Shown here: in pieces, positions 13,136 to 15,578 of the stretch
How positions within the stretch are numbered: position 1 is the first letter of the stretch
Layout: each line of letters begins with the position of its first letter
Source: Odoribacter sp036657595
GTDB lineage: Bacteria; Bacteroidota; Bacteroidia; Bacteroidales; Marinifilaceae
Assembly (NCBI GenBank): GCA_036657595.1
Contig: JAVXFZ010000061.1
Location: forward strand, 1-15,578
Reading direction: 5' to 3'
DNA: 15,578 bases
Made by a program: the position numbers and the translations under genes
The notes under the pieces: model-generated
Databases searched by the model: none
Told to the model about the DNA's origin: nothing
The model's input: only the letters and a program-made list of their open reading frames with translations

Positions 13136-14704
13136 ATGCTAATTGCAATACCACAACTAAATTATAAAGTCGGAGATATTCAAGAAAACAGTAACAAAAT
13201 CATCTCCGCAATAAAAAGAGCAAAAGCAGAAAAAGCAGAACTTGTTATATTTCCTGAATTAGCCATCTGCGGTGCTCTTCCTCAGGATTTACTGGAAAGA
13301 GAAGAATTTATCAACAACTGCCGGTCGGCAATAGAACAAATAGCTACCTACTGTACCCATCTGGCAGTCATCATTGGTGCACCGAATTTAGACAGCGAAA
13401 ATGGAATTATGTACAACTCGGCTTATTTCATTCAAGACGGTGAAGTCGTTGACGGGGTGCATAAAAACATCTTGAGCGATTATGATATTTTTAGCGAAAG
13501 CCGATATTTCATTGCCGGAGAAGACAACAGTCCCATCCGCTATCTAAATCAAAATATAAGGATTATATTTGATGAATATGAAGCTGAATTTATTGAAAAA
13601 ACTGACAGTTTTGTCGTTTATTTGGGAATGAATCCTTTCACAACTGAAAGTAAACAAAATAAACAACAAGTCCTCTCATCATTGGCGCAAAAATATGGGA
13701 AAAATATCATTGCCGTAAACCACGTCGGCGGTAATACCGCTGTCCTTTTTGACGGAAATTCCATGGTGTACAATTACAAAGGAAAAATGATTACTTGTAT
13801 GCAGGAATTTGAGGAAGATTTCTGTGTCACAGATAGCAATCAATTAGGGAATATTCCATCTTTCCCCACTGCCCCAAAAGACAAAATAGCTTTGATACAC
13901 AAAGCACTGGTGACGGGCATCAAAGATTATTTCAATAAAAATGGATTTAATAATGCCATCTTGGGATTATCCGGAGGAATCGACTCAGCTGTCGTCGCAG
14001 CACTTGCAGCGGAAGCTCTCGGAGCTGAGCACATTATGGGGCTGTTAATGCCCTCCGAATTTTCATCCGAACATTCTATACAAGATGCAGAGGCATTAGC
14101 CCAAAATATCGGTATGCCTCACAAATTGATTCAAATAAAAGATATATATGAACAATATTTAAACACCCTGCAACCTTTATTTAAAGGTCAAACATTCAAT
14201 GTAGCGGAAGAAAATATACAAGCTCGCATCCGGGGTATGTTAGTTATGGCTATGTCCAATAAATTCGGATACATCGCATTAAATACCTCCAATAAAAGTG
14301 AAGCTGCTGTCGGATACGGAACACTGTACGGTGATCTCTGTGGCTCTTTGGGGATCATCGGAGATATATATAAAACAGAGATCTATGATTTAGCGCGGCA
14401 TATAAACCGAAAGCAAGAAATCATCCCGGAGAATACCATTACAAAAGAACCATCGGCAGAATTACGACCGGGACAAAAAGATCAAGATTCTCTTCCCGGC
14501 TATGATCAATTGGATGCAATCCTGAAATTATATCTGGAAGAAGATCTTTCGACGACAAACATTATCGCTCAAGGTTATCCGAAAGATACAGTTGAAAAGA
14601 TTATTAAAATGGTCAAACACAACGAATATAAACGGGCACAATGCCCACCAATCCTGAAAGTAAGTAAAAAATCATTCGGATACGGAAGAAAATATCCTTA
14701 TTAA
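13136..14704 (+). CDS. nadE: NAD synthetase with C-N hydrolase-type N-terminal domain that lacks the catalytic cysteine
   Basis: 522 residues. Residues about 1-240 form a nitrilase-fold glutaminase domain and about 250-522 the synthetase domain. The synthetase half is intact: the ATP-pyrophosphatase loop SGGIDS (279-284), NTSNKSEAAVGYGTLYGD and KEPSAELRPGQKDQDSLPGYD. It adenylates deamido-NAD and amidates it to NAD. In the glutaminase half, E41 (FPELAICG) and K110 (VHKNILSDYDIF) of the Glu-Lys-Cys triad are present. The usual ICED-type motif is replaced by IIFDE (143-147), placing F145 where the nucleophilic Cys belongs, and the usual SPF becomes NPF (166-168) after a shortened loop. The enzyme probably uses free ammonia. 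The start at 13136 matches the family N terminus. The gene is divergent from gldB and followed by a Crp-type regulator 50 bases away. Confidence 0.93.
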   Translation: MLIAIPQLNYKVGDIQENSNKIISAIKRAKAEKAELVIFPELAICGALPQDLLEREEFINNCRSAIEQIATYCTHLAVIIGAPNLDSENGIMYNSAYFIQDGEVVDGVHKNILSDYDIFSESRYFIAGEDNSPIRYLNQNIRIIFDEYEAEFIEKTDSFVVYLGMNPFTTESKQNKQQVLSSLAQKYGKNIIAVNHVGGNTAVLFDGNSMVYNYKGKMITCMQEFEEDFCVTDSNQLGNIPSFPTAPKDKIALIHKALVTGIKDYFNKNGFNNAILGLSGGIDSAVVAALAAEALGAEHIMGLLMPSEFSSEHSIQDAEALAQNIGMPHKLIQIKDIYEQYLNTLQPLFKGQTFNVAEENIQARIRGMLVMAMSNKFGYIALNTSNKSEAAVGYGTLYGDLCGSLGIIGDIYKTEIYDLARHINRKQEIIPENTITKEPSAELRPGQKDQDSLPGYDQLDAILKLYLEEDLSTTNIIAQGYPKDTVEKIIKMVKHNEYKRAQCPPILKVSKKSFGYGRKYPY

Positions 14705-14707
14705 AAA

Positions 14708-14729
14708 TAAAAAGTAATGTGACTTTTTA
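14708..14729 (+). terminator. Weak hairpin between nadE and the Crp-type gene
   Basis: TAAAAAGT (14708-14715) and ACTTTTTA (14722-14729) form an 8-bp AT-rich stem with a 6-base loop, followed by CTTTT. It may partially terminate nadE transcription. A near -7 match (TACTTTTA, 14728-14735) overlaps it and could start the next gene. Confidence 0.3.
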
Positions 14730-14754
14730 CTTTTAAAATTTCATTTTAGCTATT

Positions 14755-15474
14755 ATGAACATTATTACCGATTCTGACCTCCATGACAGTTTATGTCAAA
14801 TATGTATTAACAGCCCTCACTCTATGTTGTCCGAGCTGGATGCACACGCCAAGCAAAAAATAATTCAATCAGCTATTTGTACTTCTTATAAAAAAGGAGA
14901 TATTATATACAAAGAAGGTGATATGCCCAGTGGCTTACACTGTTTGCTAACCGGTAAAGTGAAAGTATATAAAGATGGTATCGGAGGACGTCAACAAATT
15001 GTCAGAATGGCGAAACCAGTAGGTTTTATCGGCTATCGAGCATTCTTTGCAGAAGAAATACATATTGCCTCTGCTGAGGCATTGGAAGATTCCATTGTCT
15101 GTCGTATAAAAACGGAACTAATGCTAAATATAGTTCGAACAACCCCCGATCTGGCAATGAGTATTATCCGTGCCCTTGCGACAGATCTTGGCTTTTCACA
15201 TCGACGTACTGTTACCTTGACACAAAAACACATTCGTGGACGTCTGGCTGAAGCTTTGTTGGTATTAAAAGATACTTACGGATATGAAAGCGATAACAGC
15301 ACGTTGAAAATATGCTTAACACGCGAAGACATTGCCAATCTTTCAAATATGACAACAGCTAATGCCATCCGCACTCTTTCAAATTTTGCAACGGAAGGCA
15401 TTGTCGAATTAAAAGGCAAAAAAATTCGCATTACAGATAAAGACAAATTGGAGCAAATCAATAATATGGGCTAA
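14755..15474 (+). CDS. Crp/Fnr family transcriptional regulator
   Basis: 239 residues. A cyclic-nucleotide-binding-type beta barrel (about 38-125) shows YKKGDIIYKEGDMPSGLHCLLTGKVKVYKDG. The dimer helix follows (about 126-155), then a Crp-type winged helix (about 158-228) with recognition region TREDIANLSNMTTANAIRTLSNF (first residue 189) and wing KGKKIRI. The cAMP-contact segment of E. coli CRP (GEL...RS) reads GYR...AS here (93-95, 105-106), so cAMP binding is unlikely. A CxxC pair (C14, C17) lies near the N terminus, but the FNR set of four cluster cysteines is not complete. Ligand and targets are unknown. It may be co-transcribed with nadE or have its own promoter. No partner gene is visible before the window ends. 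Confidence 0.9.
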   Translation: MNIITDSDLHDSLCQICINSPHSMLSELDAHAKQKIIQSAICTSYKKGDIIYKEGDMPSGLHCLLTGKVKVYKDGIGGRQQIVRMAKPVGFIGYRAFFAEEIHIASAEALEDSIVCRIKTELMLNIVRTTPDLAMSIIRALATDLGFSHRRTVTLTQKHIRGRLAEALLVLKDTYGYESDNSTLKICLTREDIANLSNMTTANAIRTLSNFATEGIVELKGKKIRITDKDKLEQINNMG

Positions 15475-15578
15475 GAATATTGGGTATATACACACTTTTT
15501 GGGACACTATCCTTTTTAAGGGGAGACTAGATATTTATCAGAAGATTAAATATAAAAAGAGCCTGAATAACATTTTTA
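15475..15578. other. Terminal intergenic sequence
   Basis: 104 bases after the regulator gene with no coding evidence. A small dyad (CCTT TTT AAGG, around 15510-15520) could act as a weak terminator. GGGACACTATCC here recalls ends of some insertion sequences, but no transposase is visible. Confidence 0.4.

Noticed and set aside
1..15578. CRISPR array, tRNA, rRNA or complete insertion sequence
   Set aside because: No spaced direct repeats, cloverleaf-like segments, ribosomal RNA stretches or transposase motifs were found on either strand.

Overview
The window looks like a draft scaffold from a member of the Bacteroidales (Bacteroidota). The supporting signs are DUF4922, DUF4924 and DUF4097 proteins, a GldB-type lipoprotein next to nadE, an L25/Pth/S4/DUF4924 gene run, start codons preceded by A-rich rather than Shine-Dalgarno sequence, and several good matches to the Bacteroidetes -7 promoter element TAnnTTTG. 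Genus cannot be fixed from the sequence alone. A run of exactly 100 N (12759-12858) is a scaffold gap placeholder and cuts through one gene.

Layout. (1) 119-5146, plus strand: a tight four-gene operon encoding a two-domain family 2 glycosyltransferase, a HIT-fold (GalT / GDP-galactose phosphorylase-like) DUF4922 protein, a SpoIID/LytB-type murein protein without a signal peptide, and an AmpG-like MFS permease. This is the most distinctive part of the window and may handle cell-wall sugars or muropeptides. (2) 5147-5598: AT-rich intergenic DNA with two hairpins and the purE terminator. (3) purE on the minus strand, divergent from hpt and obg on the plus strand across a 438-bp spacer. (4) A convergent terminator region (8211-8335). 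(5) A five-gene minus-strand operon read from about 11800 down to 8345: rplY (L25), pth, an Hsp15-like S4 protein, DUF4924 and a secreted DUF4097 protein. It has a structured leader in front of rplY. (6) A 56-residue 2[4Fe-4S] ferredoxin on the plus strand, convergent with 5-formyltetrahydrofolate cyclo-ligase and sharing one palindromic terminator with it. (7) The gap-interrupted gldB-like lipoprotein gene, divergent from nadE. (8) nadE followed by a Crp/Fnr-type regulator.

Most genes are housekeeping: purine synthesis and salvage (purE, hpt), ribosome assembly and translation (obg, rplY, pth, S4 protein), folate, NAD and electron transfer. Two points deserve attention. NadE has a glutaminase domain in which the nucleophilic cysteine position is phenylalanine (F145) and the surrounding loop is shortened, so it is probably an ammonia-dependent enzyme. 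The first operon combines an apparently cytoplasmic SpoIID-fold protein, a nucleotidyltransferase-fold protein, a glycosyltransferase and a muropeptide-type permease in a way that suggests an uncharacterised wall-recycling or wall-glycan pathway. No tRNA, rRNA, CRISPR array, prophage gene or complete mobile element was seen.
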